From JBLHZY01 sp050633265 (GTDB lineage: Bacteria; Pseudomonadota; Alphaproteobacteria; Rhodobacterales; Rhodobacteraceae), in contig JBOEGE010000006.1 in the NCBI GenBank assembly GCA_050633265.1, positions 246,228 to 310,227 of the forward strand: 64,000 bases of DNA. Reading direction: 5' to 3'. Under the pieces are notes generated by a model. That model was not told where the DNA came from, did not search any database, and worked only from the letters and a program-made list of their open reading frames with translations. Positions within the stretch are counted from its first letter, which is position 1, and each line of letters starts with the position of its first letter. The position numbers and the translations under genes were made by a program. Of this stretch, positions 34,379 to 44,230 are shown in pieces.

Positions 34379-34900
34379 ATGCAGATATGGATCGCCCTTT
34401 TGCGCGGTGTGAATGTCGGCGGGCATGGCAAGCTGCCCATGGCGGAATTTCGCAGCATGCTCAGTGGCTTAGGCTATTCAAACCCGCAAACATATGTCCA
34501 GTCCGGCAATGCGATCTTTGCCAGCGATGAACCTGCCAGCGCAATCAGCGAGGCCATCGCATCCGGTGTTGAGGCCCAATTCAGCTTTCGCCCCGAAGTG
34601 ATGCTGCTCACCGCCCAAACCCTGCAAGACGCGCTCAACGCCAACCCATTCCCCGCAACCATTGACGCCCCAACAACGCTGCACCTCCTCTTTGGCGGCG
34701 CGCCCGATTTGGCCGCAATCCGCGCGGCCGCAACCAGCGGCGAAGAAGCGGAATGTATCAACGGCATCACCTATTTCCATACCCCCAACGGCTATGGCAA
34801 ATCCCGCCTCGCGGCCAATATCGCCCGCCATTTCGATGCGCCGATCACCGCGCGCAACCTGCGCTCTTGTGTGAAGATCGCCGAGATGTCGCAGGCCTAA
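34379..34900 (+). CDS. DUF1697-family protein
   Basis: 173-residue conserved protein of unknown function. The family start WIALLRGVNVGGHGKLPMAE and QSGNAIF are readable, and the C-terminus has TARNLRSCVKIAEM. It is cytosolic, with no signal or membrane helix. Lies 28 bases after the acetyltransferase gene in the same direction. Confidence 0.9.
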   Translation: MQIWIALLRGVNVGGHGKLPMAEFRSMLSGLGYSNPQTYVQSGNAIFASDEPASAISEAIASGVEAQFSFRPEVMLLTAQTLQDALNANPFPATIDAPTTLHLLFGGAPDLAAIRAAATSGEEAECINGITYFHTPNGYGKSRLAANIARHFDAPITARNLRSCVKIAEMSQA

Positions 34901-34966
34901 ACCTTGCGCCCAATCGCCCCTCATGTTTCTGTAACGCGCCCCTATCCTGCCCAAAAGGCCGCCTCA

Positions 34967-36388
34967 ATGCCGCTCAATGCCATCACGCCAGCCTTCGAAA
35001 ACGCCCTGCGCGCGTGCCTTCCCGAGGCCAGCTTTCGCGATCCCAACGCCTATGTGGAAGAGCCGCGCGGCCGGATCAAAGGCGAGGTCGGCCTTGCCAT
35101 CGCGCCCCAATCGAGCGCAGAAATCGCTGCGGTGATCCGCCTCGCCAATGAAGCCCGCATCGGCGTTGTGCCCTATGGCGGCGGCACCGGCCTGGTGCTT
35201 GGCCAAGTGCGTGCAAGCGGCCATGCGCCACTGATCCTCTCACTGGAACGGATGACCAAAATCCGCGCCTCTTACCCCTCTGAAAATGTGCTGATCGTCG
35301 AGGCCGGCGCCATCCTTGCCGATGTCCAAACCGCGGCTCAATCCATTGATCGTCTCTTCCCGCTCTCGCTTGCCTCTGAAGGCTCCTGCCGGATCGGCGG
35401 CAATCTGGCGACCAATGCAGGCGGGCTCAACGTGCTGCGCTATGGCAATGCCCGCGATCTTTGCCTCGGGATCGAAGCGGTGCTGCCCGATGGCACCATT
35501 TGGAACGGGCTCAAACGCCTGCGCAAAGACAACACCGGCTATGATCTGCGCAACCTGCTGATCGGCTCAGAGGGCACGCTCGGCGTGATCACGGCCGCCG
35601 CCCTGCGCCTGTTTGCGCCCCCCGCCCACAACGGCACTGCGCTGTTTGTTGTTCCCAATCCCCAAGCCGCGCTCGATCTGCTTAGCCTTGCACAAGGCCA
35701 GATCGGCGAAGGCATCTCAGCCTTTGAAATCCTGTCCCAAGAGGGCTATAATTTCCTGAGCCAAACCTGCCCCGATACCCGCCAACCCTTTGATAAAGCG
35801 CCTGAATGGTCTGTGCTTATCGGCCTTGGCCTCTCTGCGCAGCAATCCACCGAGGCCGCCTTTGAAACCCTGTTCGAAGCCGCGCTGGAGACAGGCCTTG
35901 CCACAGACGGGACCATCGCCCAAAGCGAGAGCCAAGCGCAAAACCTGTGGAAACTGCGCGAAACCATCCCCGAGGCGAACAAACGCATCGGCGCAATCGC
36001 CTCGCATGATATCGCGCTGCCGCTCTCAACCATCCCCGAATTTATCGCCCGCGCAGGCGAGCGCCTTGCCACCCTTGGCGATATGCGGATCAATTGCTTT
36101 GGTCACTTGGGCGATGGCAACCTGCACTATAACGTCTTCCCCGCCATGGGCAAAAAGCGCGAAGACTACGCCGATCTGCGCGCGCCCATCAGCCGCCTCG
36201 TGCATGATCTAACGGATGAATACGATGGCTCGGTCAGCGCCGAACATGGCATCGGGCGGCTCAAAGTCGATGATCTGGCGCGCTACAGCGATCCTGCGAA
36301 ACTCGCCGCCATGCGCGCAATCAAAGGCGCGCTCGATCCAAACGGCATCATGAATCCCGGCGCGATCCTGCCAGAAATCGGGCAATAA
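34967..36388 (+). CDS. FAD-linked oxidase, D-2-hydroxyacid dehydrogenase type (GlcD-like)
   Basis: Flavoenzyme of 473 residues from the ATG at 34967 (AAGG upstream); a TTG 21 codons earlier is in frame but less likely. PCMH-type FAD-binding domain with VPYGGGTGLVLGQV near residue 67 and GGNLATNAGGLNVLRYG near 144. The C-terminal FAD-oxidase_C domain has NCFGHLGDGNLHYNV (the metal and substrate histidines) and SAEHGIGRLK. The family contains D-lactate, glycolate and D-2-hydroxyglutarate dehydrogenases; the exact substrate is open. A terminator follows directly. Confidence 0.88.
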   Translation: MPLNAITPAFENALRACLPEASFRDPNAYVEEPRGRIKGEVGLAIAPQSSAEIAAVIRLANEARIGVVPYGGGTGLVLGQVRASGHAPLILSLERMTKIRASYPSENVLIVEAGAILADVQTAAQSIDRLFPLSLASEGSCRIGGNLATNAGGLNVLRYGNARDLCLGIEAVLPDGTIWNGLKRLRKDNTGYDLRNLLIGSEGTLGVITAAALRLFAPPAHNGTALFVVPNPQAALDLLSLAQGQIGEGISAFEILSQEGYNFLSQTCPDTRQPFDKAPEWSVLIGLGLSAQQSTEAAFETLFEAALETGLATDGTIAQSESQAQNLWKLRETIPEANKRIGAIASHDIALPLSTIPEFIARAGERLATLGDMRINCFGHLGDGNLHYNVFPAMGKKREDYADLRAPISRLVHDLTDEYDGSVSAEHGIGRLKVDDLARYSDPAKLAAMRAIKGALDPNGIMNPGAILPEIGQ

Positions 36389-36389
36389 A

Positions 36390-36420
36390 AAACGCCCTGC
36401 TGGGGGGCAGCAGGGCGTTT
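36390..36420. terminator. Strong bidirectional terminator
   Basis: A 12-bp perfect stem, AAACGCCCTGCT (36390-36401) with AGCAGGGCGTTT (36409-36420), flanked by A-run and T-run. It starts 2 bases after the FAD-oxidase stop; apt converges from the other side. Confidence 0.9.
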
Positions 36421-36506
36421 CGAGTGAATTACTTCACATGTGGTGCAAGCATGCCAGGCTCCCGACTGGCCCGCCAAGTATTACGTGCGAAACCTTACCA
36501 AACCGT

Positions 36507-37037
36507 TCACGCCCCCTCGAATTCGCAAAGCGTATCAACACGATACCCAAGAGAGGCCAATTTCGCCGCCCCGCCAAGCTCGGGCAAATCAATCACGAAG
36601 GCGCAAGCAACAATCTCCGCCCCCAACCGCTCAATCAGCGAAATGCTCGCCTCTGCCGTGCCGCCCGTTGCGAGCAAATCATCAACAATCAAAACCCGCT
36701 CGCCCGGCGCCAATGCATCCACATGCAGCTCCATCTCCGCCTCGCCATATTCAAGCGCATATTTCTGCGAGATCACTTCGCCCGGCAATTTTCCCGCCTT
36801 GCGCACCGGCACAAACCCAACCGAGAGCTGATGCGCCACAGCCCCGCCAAGAATAAACCCGCGCGCCTCCAACCCAACAACCTTATCAATCCGCTCGCCC
36901 ACATAAGGCGCAAGCATCTGATCGACCGCCATGCGAAACCCGCGCGCATCGCCAAACAAGGTCGTCACATCGCGAAACATAATCCCCTCATGCGGAAAAT
37001 CCGGGATCGTGCGAATGTAATCCTTAACCTGCTTCAT
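36507..37037 (-). CDS. apt: Adenine phosphoribosyltransferase
   Basis: Salvages adenine with PRPP to AMP. 176 residues from the ATG at 37037 (GGCGAGATG context). The PRPP-binding loop VLIVDDLLATGGTAEA is at about 118-133; the N-terminal DYIRTIPDFPHEGIMFRD is the family signature. It lies 43 bases after mtnP in the same direction, a functional pair because MtnP releases adenine. Confidence 0.96.
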   Translation of the reverse strand: MKQVKDYIRTIPDFPHEGIMFRDVTTLFGDARGFRMAVDQMLAPYVGERIDKVVGLEARGFILGGAVAHQLSVGFVPVRKAGKLPGEVISQKYALEYGEAEMELHVDALAPGERVLIVDDLLATGGTAEASISLIERLGAEIVACAFVIDLPELGGAAKLASLGYRVDTLCEFEGA

Positions 37038-37080
37038 CTCGCCACCTTTTTCTTGGTCTAAATACTCAAATCCGAAGGGC

Positions 37081-37953
37081 TCAGCCCAAAACCCGGCCCG
37101 CAACGGCGCCCAACTTTGCAACCATCGCCGGATCGCGCGCATCCGGCGCTGTCATCACCGCGTATTCAAGGGCGCGATCACAGCCCGCCTCGCAAGGCGC
37201 ATAAGCCGCCTCCAAAAGCGCAGGGATGCGCGCCACAAGCCCCTTTGCATTGGCAGAATTCGCGCCCAAAGTGGCAATAATCGCAGTGATATCAACGGCC
37301 CCGTGATCCGGATGCCAGCTGTCAAAATCGGTGATCATCGCCACAGAGGCATAGCAAATCTCGGCCTCGCGCGCGAGTTTGGCCTCGGGCATATTCGTCA
37401 TCCCGATCACATCCGCGCCCCAAGCTTCGCGATACATTTTGCTCTCGGCCACAGAGGAAAACTGCGGCCCCTCCATCGCCAAATAGGTCCCGCCATCATG
37501 AACGGTCACCCCTTGCGCGCGCGCCGCTTCCAAGCAAAGCGCAGAGAGGCGCGCACAGGTCGGATGCGCCACACTCACATGCGCAACCAAGCCTGTGCCA
37601 AAGAAGCTTTTCTCGCGCGCAAAAGTGCGATCAATGAACTGATCCACAATAACAAAATCACCCGGCGCCATCTCTTCGCGAAACGAGCCACAAGCCGAAA
37701 CGGAAATGCAATCCGTCACCCCAAGCCGCTTGAGCGCATCAATATTGGCGCGATAAGGAACCGTTGAAGGCGTATGCACATGCCCGCGCCCATGCCGGGG
37801 CAAAAACGCCATGCGCACCCCGTCCAACACACCGGTTAAAATCGCATCCGACGGCGCCCCAAACGGGCTTTCAACCGCGACCCATTTCGCATCCTCAAGC
37901 CCCTCGATCTCATAGACCCCAGAGCCGCCGATCACACCAATCATTCTGTCCAT
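37081..37953 (-). CDS. mtnP: S-methyl-5'-thioadenosine phosphorylase
   Basis: Phosphorolysis of methylthioadenosine to adenine and methylthioribose-1-phosphate. 290 residues starting MDRMIGVIGGSGVYEI, then the phosphate site FLPRHGRGH and the nucleoside-binding MEGPQFSSVAESKMYR and DVIGMTNMPEAKLA. Met start at 37953 taken. Followed by apt. No other methionine-salvage gene is seen. Confidence 0.94.
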   Translation of the reverse strand: MDRMIGVIGGSGVYEIEGLEDAKWVAVESPFGAPSDAILTGVLDGVRMAFLPRHGRGHVHTPSTVPYRANIDALKRLGVTDCISVSACGSFREEMAPGDFVIVDQFIDRTFAREKSFFGTGLVAHVSVAHPTCARLSALCLEAARAQGVTVHDGGTYLAMEGPQFSSVAESKMYREAWGADVIGMTNMPEAKLAREAEICYASVAMITDFDSWHPDHGAVDITAIIATLGANSANAKGLVARIPALLEAAYAPCEAGCDRALEYAVMTAPDARDPAMVAKLGAVAGRVLG

Positions 37954-38148
37954 CAAAATCCGCCCCTATGTCATCTGCGCTTATCCGCGAGCCTAAATCC
38001 AAGGCTGCCAAAGGAAAAGCCATCCTTTTGCGCCGCCAAAAACATCACCCGCCGCGCGTCAAAGCCCCTTAACCATTCCGCCCTTTAGATTTCAACACTT
38101 CAGTGATAGACCCGCGCCAAACGCACAATCCCCGAATTGGATCATCAA

Positions 38149-39768
38149 TTGACGAAATCGACGCTGGCGTCCTTTGCGGACAAACTCTCCATTCCCGAAA
38201 TCAAATTCACTGGCGGTCGCCTGACGCCAGGCCAAGCAAAAACCGATATTCTTTCGGGGCTTACCGTGGCGCTCGCGCTGGTGCCCGAAGCGGTTGCTTT
38301 TGCCTTTGTGGCGGGGGTGCATCCGCTTGTTGGGCTTTACGCGGCCTTTATCGTTGGCTTTATCACGGCGGTGATGGGCGGGCGGCCGGGGATGATCTCG
38401 GGGGCAACGGGCGCTTTGGCGGTTGTTATGGTCGCGCTTGTGGCCGAGCACGGGGTTGAATATCTCTTTGCGACTGTGGTTTTGATGGGGATTTTGCAGA
38501 TACTGGCAGGGGTTTTCCGACTTGGGAAATTCATCCGGTTGGTGCCGCATCCGGTGATGCTTGGCTTTGTGAATGGTCTGGCGATCGTGATCTTCCTTGC
38601 CCAGTTGACCCAGTTTAAACTGCCCGCAGAGCAAGGCGGCGGCTGGATGACCGGCTGGCCGCTGATCATGATGCTTGGCCTTGTGGCGCTCACAATGCTG
38701 ATCATCTGGGGCATGCCCAAAATAACAAATGTGATCCCTGCGCCGCTCGCAGGGATCGGGATCGTGGCCGTGTTGGTGATTGCCTTTGGCATTGATGTGC
38801 CGCGCGTTGGCGATCTGGCCTCGATCAAGGGCGGCTTGCCGCAGTTCCATATCCCCGTTGTGCCGATGTTTGGCGACTGGGCGACAACCTTTCACACGCT
38901 GGAAATCATCTTTCCCTATGCGCTGATCCTCGCCGCGATTGGCCTGATCGAAAGCTTGCTAACCCTCAACCTGGTCGGCGAAATCACCGGCGAGCGGGGC
39001 GGGGCGAGCCAAGAATGTGTGGCCCAAGGGGTCGCCAATACTGTGACCGGTTTCTTTGGCGGCATGGGCGGCTGCGCGATGATCGGGCAATCCATGATCA
39101 ACGTGAAATCAGGCGGGCGCACGCGGCTTTCGGGCATTGCGGCGGCGTTGTTCTTGCTGCTCTTTATTGTGGCCGCATCCAGCCTGATCGAACAAATCCC
39201 GCTCGCAGCCCTTGTCGGCGTGATGTTCATGGTGGTGATAGGGACATTTGCTTGGAACTCCTTCAAAATCATGCTCAAAATCCCGCGCCTTGATGCCGCT
39301 GTGATCATCTTGGTGACAATTGTGACCGTGGCCGAAGATCTTGCCATCGCGGTTGTTGTTGGGGTGATCGTCTCGGCGCTTGCCTATGCTTGGCAAAACG
39401 CCAGCCGCATCCATGCCAAAACCTATGAAACCCCCGAAGGCGCCAAGGTTTACCAAGTCCAGGGGCCGCTGTTCTTTGGCTCTGTCGATGGGTTTCTTGA
39501 GATGTTTGATCCAGCCAAAGACCCGGCCGCCGTGATCGTTGATTTCGCCGATAGCCGGGTTGCCGATCAATCCGCGCTGACCGCAATTGAAACATTGGCA
39601 GGCCGATATGAAGCGGCGGGCAAAGAGATCCAGCTGCGCCACCTGTCCCATGATTGCCACCGTTTGCTGACAAAGGCCGGGCAGCTCATCGTTGATAGCG
39701 AGGATGATCCCGATTACCAGATCGCAACGAATTATTCGGTGCGCACAGGCATCCTTGGCGGGCATTAA
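38149..39768 (+). CDS. SulP-family anion transporter with STAS domain
   Basis: Membrane transporter of the SLC26/SulP family (sulfate, bicarbonate or other anions). About 539 residues with 10-12 membrane helices over residues 30-410, including the SulP segment LVPEAVAFAFVAGV, and a C-terminal STAS domain (about 430-530, VIVDFADSRVADQSAL). No ATG fits the beginning; TTG at 38149 has a GGA seven bases ahead and is preferred, with TTG at 38137 as the alternative. Anion specificity cannot be read from the sequence. Confidence 0.88.
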   Translation: MTKSTLASFADKLSIPEIKFTGGRLTPGQAKTDILSGLTVALALVPEAVAFAFVAGVHPLVGLYAAFIVGFITAVMGGRPGMISGATGALAVVMVALVAEHGVEYLFATVVLMGILQILAGVFRLGKFIRLVPHPVMLGFVNGLAIVIFLAQLTQFKLPAEQGGGWMTGWPLIMMLGLVALTMLIIWGMPKITNVIPAPLAGIGIVAVLVIAFGIDVPRVGDLASIKGGLPQFHIPVVPMFGDWATTFHTLEIIFPYALILAAIGLIESLLTLNLVGEITGERGGASQECVAQGVANTVTGFFGGMGGCAMIGQSMINVKSGGRTRLSGIAAALFLLLFIVAASSLIEQIPLAALVGVMFMVVIGTFAWNSFKIMLKIPRLDAAVIILVTIVTVAEDLAIAVVVGVIVSALAYAWQNASRIHAKTYETPEGAKVYQVQGPLFFGSVDGFLEMFDPAKDPAAVIVDFADSRVADQSALTAIETLAGRYEAAGKEIQLRHLSHDCHRLLTKAGQLIVDSEDDPDYQIATNYSVRTGILGGH

Positions 39769-39786
39769 ACCGCATGCAAAACATGC

Positions 39787-39824
39787 AAAAGGGCGCCCGT
39801 TACCAAAACGCAGCGCCCTTTTTT
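39787..39824. terminator. Bidirectional terminator
   Basis: AAAAGGGCGC (39787-39796) pairs with GCGCCCTTTT (from 39813), and Ts continue to 39824. Located between the convergent SulP and flavin-reductase genes. Confidence 0.85.
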
Positions 39825-39842
39825 CTAGCCGTTAATACAGGC

Positions 39843-40448
39843 CTATTCGCCGGGGCGCTTAAGGCTAAAGACTTCTGTCACCCGCGAATAATCCCGGTAC
39901 CCAAGGCGCGCCAAAGGCTGAAACGACAGCACATCAAACACACCGTCCTTTAAGCAATCATCGCGCATATGAATGCCTGTCACCTCGCCGAAAATGGCAA
40001 AATTCGTCTCGCCCTCAAGGGTTACCATCTGGGTCAATTTACATTCCAAAGAGGCCGGCGCGCCCGCAATCCGCGAACAAGCAATCGTTTCGCATTCTTC
40101 GCGCGCGATCCCGGCCAGGCTGAATTCATCCTCATCCGCAGGCCAGCCGCCCGAGGTGATGTTCATCGCATCGCGCATCGCATGTTCAACGATATTGATG
40201 CAAAATTCACCCGTCTCATGAATATTGGCAACCGTATCTTTGCCAAAGGCGCGATCCGGTTTGCCCGATGTCGAGGCAAACATGACTTGGGGCGGCGTGT
40301 AAGCCACGGCATTAAAAAAGGAATAGGGCGCAAGGTTTTCGCGCCCATCTTTGCCACGGGTCGAAATCCACGCAATCGGGCGGGGCGAAACAATCGCATT
40401 AAACGGATTATGCGGCAGGCCGTGGCCCTCGGCGGGTTTGTAAAACAT
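39843..40448 (-). CDS. Flavin reductase family protein (FMN-binding split barrel)
   Basis: 201 residues. Split-barrel flavoprotein with the family segments NAIVSPRPIAWIST, APYSFFNAVAYTPPQVMFAS and ETGEFCINIV. The ATG at 40448 with GAGGA upstream is used; an earlier Met is in frame. These proteins bind FMN and often act as flavoredoxin-like reductases; the partner oxygenase is unknown. Confidence 0.88.
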   Translation of the reverse strand: MFYKPAEGHGLPHNPFNAIVSPRPIAWISTRGKDGRENLAPYSFFNAVAYTPPQVMFASTSGKPDRAFGKDTVANIHETGEFCINIVEHAMRDAMNITSGGWPADEDEFSLAGIAREECETIACSRIAGAPASLECKLTQMVTLEGETNFAIFGEVTGIHMRDDCLKDGVFDVLSFQPLARLGYRDYSRVTEVFSLKRPGE

Positions 40449-40605
40449 CTGGTATCCTCGCTTCAATGCCCCTCAGATAGTGCTGTGCTGGCCCTGTGGC
40501 CAGTCAAAAACGCGCTAACCGGTTGACGGCGGTGCTACATCTGCTCAAATCAAAGCATACAGAGGCGCGCGAAAAACCGGGCGCGCATAACAAAGGGCAG
40601 GGGCT

Positions 40606-41139
40606 TTGTTTCAGCTAAGCGAAGAAACGCGCGAGGATTGGTGGGAGGTCGAAGCGCTTTATGATTTGTGCTTTGCGCCCGGCCGAGAGGCGCTTTCCTC
40701 TTATCGGTTGCGCGATGAAATAGCGCCGATTGGCCCGCTTTGCCTGATTGCGCGCGATGAAACCGGGGCCTTGGGCGCGGCCATCCGCTACTGGCCGGTG
40801 CAAATTCGCAGCAAAAAGGGTGAGATCTGGCGCGCTTTGTTGCTCGGCCCTGTGGCTGTTCACCCAACGCGCCAAGGCGAAGGTCTGGGCGCGCTGCTGA
40901 TCCAGGAAAGTTTGGAGCGGGCCGGAAAAATCGGCTGGGATCGGGTGATGCTTGTTGGCGATGCGCCCTATTACGGGCGCTTTGGGTTTAGCAAATTGAG
41001 CGGCGTGAAAATGCCCCCGCCGACCAACCCAGCGCGGGTTTTGGCCTATGATATTGAAAGCGGCGCTTGGGATGGGGTGAAGGGCAAAGTGCAGCGCGAT
41101 CTGCCCGATCATGGGCCCGCTGGGGAGAGGGTGCCTTGA
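40606..41139 (+). CDS. GNAT N-acetyltransferase (YhbS-like)
   Basis: 177 residues; acetyl-CoA loop GPVAVHPTRQGEGLGALLIQESLE at about 83-106 and LVGDAPYYGRFGF at about 117-129, typical of the YhbS-type acetyltransferases. The start is a TTG at 40606 after an AAGGGCAGGGG stretch. Substrate not known. An EcsC gene follows 31 bases later. Confidence 0.85.
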   Translation: MFQLSEETREDWWEVEALYDLCFAPGREALSSYRLRDEIAPIGPLCLIARDETGALGAAIRYWPVQIRSKKGEIWRALLLGPVAVHPTRQGEGLGALLIQESLERAGKIGWDRVMLVGDAPYYGRFGFSKLSGVKMPPPTNPARVLAYDIESGAWDGVKGKVQRDLPDHGPAGERVP

Positions 41140-41170
41140 AAAGGCGCGCCATACGCCCCAAATTTAGGGT

Positions 41171-41962
41171 ATGAAAAAACCGCCCGTATTGCTGAGCGAT
41201 GATGAGGGTCATGCGATCCTGCAAGCTGCAACGCCCCAAGCGTTGGCGGATCTGGCTGCGCGCCACCGCGCCGCCGAAAGCATCACGATGCAGCTGCTTG
41301 CCGCAGCGGGCGGGCAGGTTGAAAACGTCTATCTCGCGCTGCCCCAACCGGTGCGCAAACCGGTTGAGGCGGCGACCCTGCGCGCTTTGGAGGGGTGTTT
41401 TAGCGCAGCGCATGTCTCGCGCAAAGCGGGCATGCGCGATCAAAGCCAGCGGATGAACACGGCCATCGCGGCGGCCATGGGCGCGCTTGGCGGGCTCGGC
41501 GGGCTGCCCACAGCGCTTGTTGAGCTGCCTTTTTCCACAACGGTCTTGATGCGCGCGATCATCGCGATCTCAACCGAATACGGCTTTGATCCCCATCACG
41601 AAGAAACCCGGCGCGATTGCTTGCAAATCTTTGCCGCTGGCGGCCCGATGGAGGCCGATGACGGCGCGGATCTTGGCTTTGTTCTGGCGCGGGTAACACT
41701 CACAGGGGTTGCGCTCAATACGATGCTGATGCGGATCGCGCCGCGCGTGGCCGCGATGATGGGCCAGCGATTGGCAAGTCGCGCCGTGCCGGTTTTGGGG
41801 GCCGCGGCGGGGGCTGCGACGAATTACGCCTTTACCCAATACTATCAGGAAATGGCGCATGTCTATTTCGGGCTGCGCCGCATATCCGAGGATAGCGCGC
41901 GGCCTTTGCCGGAATTGGTTGCCGAGCTTAACGCGCTGATAAAGCAGGAAAAACCCGCCTAA
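41171..41962 (+). CDS. EcsC-family protein
   Basis: 263 residues related to EcsC, a protein of unknown biochemical function named from the Bacillus ecs operon. Glycine- and alanine-rich amphipathic helices (AAAMGALGGLGGLPTALVELPF), followed by the family motif ETRRDCLQIFAAGGP. Probably membrane-associated. Its stop codon overlaps that of ptsP on the other strand by four bases. Confidence 0.85.
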   Translation: MKKPPVLLSDDEGHAILQAATPQALADLAARHRAAESITMQLLAAAGGQVENVYLALPQPVRKPVEAATLRALEGCFSAAHVSRKAGMRDQSQRMNTAIAAAMGALGGLGGLPTALVELPFSTTVLMRAIIAISTEYGFDPHHEETRRDCLQIFAAGGPMEADDGADLGFVLARVTLTGVALNTMLMRIAPRVAAMMGQRLASRAVPVLGAAAGAATNYAFTQYYQEMAHVYFGLRRISEDSARPLPELVAELNALIKQEKPA

Positions 41963-44211
41963 GCGATCCAGCCATCCGCGCTGAGATGTTCCACCACGGC
42001 CGCGCGCACGGATTGATCGCCGCGCGCCGCAGACTCCTCAATCACCAGCTTTAGCGCCGCCAAATCGATGCGGCGGATCAGATGTTTGACCGGCCCAATC
42101 GAGGCAGGGCGCATCGAAAGACTGCGCAAACCCATCGCCGCAAAACACGCCGCCTCAAGCGGGCGCCCGGCATCCTCGCCACAAAACGAAACAGGCGTGC
42201 CGGATTCGTTGCAGCGCTCAACGATGCGCTCAAGGAAGGTCAAAAACGAAACATTGAGCGTATCATAACGCCGCCGCACCCGCTCATTCTCGCGATCAGC
42301 CGCAAAAAAGAACTGCTTTAGATCATTCCCGCCGATGGAAATAAAATCAGCCATATCAAAGAATTGCTTGGGCGCGAAGGCAAGGCTCGGGGTTTCCAAC
42401 ATGGCCCCAACCTCAACCGATGACGGCAAAGTATGGCCAAGCCGCTTTTCGCGCTCAAGCTCAGAGTAAACATGCGCGCGGGCCTCGCGAAACTCATCCA
42501 ACTGCGCCACAAACGGGAACATAACCGTCAGCGGCCGCCCCGCACAGGCGCGGATCAAGGCCTGCAATTGCATCCGCATCACGCCCTTTTTGTCCAGGCC
42601 AACCCGGATCGCGCGCCAACCCATGGCAGGGTTTGGTTCGTCCTGCGGCTTCATATAGGGCAGGACTTTATCCGAGCCGATATCAAGCGTGCGAAAGGCA
42701 ACCCGCTTGCCATCCGCCGCATCCATCACACGCCCATAAAGCATCGCAAGCTCGCCCCGGCGCGGCACTTTATTGCGCACAAGAAACTGCAGCTCGGTGC
42801 GAAACAGCCCAACCCCATCGGCCCCAGAATTGCGCAAAGAAGGCAGGTCGGCCATCAAGCCGGCGTTCATCTGCAAGGAAATTGTTGTCCCGCAGGTCGA
42901 AATGGCAGGCTTGTCGCGCAGGGAGATATAGCGCTCTTGGGCTTGGGCCTGCATGGCGATTTTATCGCGAAAGGCCGAGGCCACGCTTTCTTCGGGGCGA
43001 AGATGCACAACGCCTTGCTCACCATCCACAAGGATCGGATCGCCATTGAGCGCCTCGCCGGTGATCCGCGCGGCATTGATCACCAAAGGGATGGCCAAAG
43101 CACGCGCAACAATCGCTGCGTGGCTCCCGACCGAGCCCTGCTCAAGCACGATGCCCTTAAGATTATTGCCGTAATCCAGCAATTCAGCCGGGCCAATATT
43201 GCGCGCAATCAGGATCGGATTTTCGGGCATTTCAGCGCCGGTTTCCGAGCCTTGCCCCGTCAGGATGCGCAAGAGCCGATTGGAGAGATCATCCAGATCG
43301 TGCAAACGCTCGCGCAGGTAAGGATCGGGCACTTTGGAAAGGCGGCTTCGGGTTGCGGTTTGCTCTTTTTCGACAGCGGCTTCGGCTGAAAGCCCGCGCG
43401 CGATATTCTCTTCCATATGGCGCATCCAACTGCGCGAATGGGCAAACATCCGGTAAGCCTCAAGCACATCCCGTTGCTCTTTATCGCTGCTTTTCATCAC
43501 CGAAAGCATATCATCCACGGAAACCCGCAGCGCATTCACCGCCTCTTGCAAACGGATCAATTCAACCGCCGGATCATCGGCAACCGGATTGGTAACAACC
43601 ACGCGCGGCTCGTGCAGATAAACATGCCCCTCGGCCACGCCCTCTTGGCCGATCCCGCCGCGAAACAGCACGGGCTGTTGATGCAGCGCGGCCATCGCCG
43701 AGCCTTCGCCAACAAAAGCGCCAAGCTCTGTCATCTCGGCCAGAACCATCGCCACAACTTCTAGCGCATAAATTTCATCGCCGGAAAATTCGCGCGCCAC
43801 TTTGGATTGAACGACCAAAACGCCGAGTGTTTCGCCAAGCCGCTGAATGGGCACACCAAGGAAGCTCGAGTAAATTTCCTCGCCCGTTTCAGGCATATAG
43901 CGAAAGCCGCGCTCTTGGGGGGCATCGGCCGAATTGATCGGATTGCCCGAGCGCGCGACCCGGCCAACAAGGCCCTCGCCAATGCGCATCCTGGTCTGGT
44001 GAACCGCTTCGGCTTTCAGGCCTTCGGTTGCGCAAAGCTCAAGCGTTTCAGCATCGCGGAACAGATAAATTGAGCACACTTCTGTGCGCATCGAATCGGC
44101 AATCAAATGCGTGATGCGATCTAGCCGGGTCTGGCCCGCGCTATCTTCTGCCAATGTGTCACGGAGCCGCCCTAGTAGCTTGCGGCTCTGACTTTCAAAC
44201 TCGTCAGCCAT
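41959..44211 (-). CDS. ptsP: Nitrogen-PTS enzyme I (PEP-protein phosphotransferase PtsP)
   Basis: First phosphocarrier of the nitrogen-related PTS. 750 residues from ATG 44211 (AAGGGACC). GAF domain at about 25-165, PEP-utilising N domain 180-310, the phospho-histidine domain with H364 in GSVGSHAAIVAR, and the C-terminal TIM barrel with the PEP-binding RTELQFLV and SFCGEDAGRP. Its phosphate acceptor NPr (PtsO) is not in the window. lysC lies 19 bases upstream in the same direction, so the two probably form an operon, a pairing known in alphaproteobacteria. Confidence 0.95.
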   Translation of the reverse strand: MADEFESQSRKLLGRLRDTLAEDSAGQTRLDRITHLIADSMRTEVCSIYLFRDAETLELCATEGLKAEAVHQTRMRIGEGLVGRVARSGNPINSADAPQERGFRYMPETGEEIYSSFLGVPIQRLGETLGVLVVQSKVAREFSGDEIYALEVVAMVLAEMTELGAFVGEGSAMAALHQQPVLFRGGIGQEGVAEGHVYLHEPRVVVTNPVADDPAVELIRLQEAVNALRVSVDDMLSVMKSSDKEQRDVLEAYRMFAHSRSWMRHMEENIARGLSAEAAVEKEQTATRSRLSKVPDPYLRERLHDLDDLSNRLLRILTGQGSETGAEMPENPILIARNIGPAELLDYGNNLKGIVLEQGSVGSHAAIVARALAIPLVINAARITGEALNGDPILVDGEQGVVHLRPEESVASAFRDKIAMQAQAQERYISLRDKPAISTCGTTISLQMNAGLMADLPSLRNSGADGVGLFRTELQFLVRNKVPRRGELAMLYGRVMDAADGKRVAFRTLDIGSDKVLPYMKPQDEPNPAMGWRAIRVGLDKKGVMRMQLQALIRACAGRPLTVMFPFVAQLDEFREARAHVYSELEREKRLGHTLPSSVEVGAMLETPSLAFAPKQFFDMADFISIGGNDLKQFFFAADRENERVRRRYDTLNVSFLTFLERIVERCNESGTPVSFCGEDAGRPLEAACFAAMGLRSLSMRPASIGPVKHLIRRIDLAALKLVIEESAARGDQSVRAAVVEHLSADGWIA

Positions 44212-44230
44212 GGTCCCTTCCTGGGGCCTT

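Noticed and set aside
38092..38895. Minus-strand open frame of 267 codons opposite the SulP gene
   Set aside because: Antisense to a membrane transporter with correct family motifs; no independent support.
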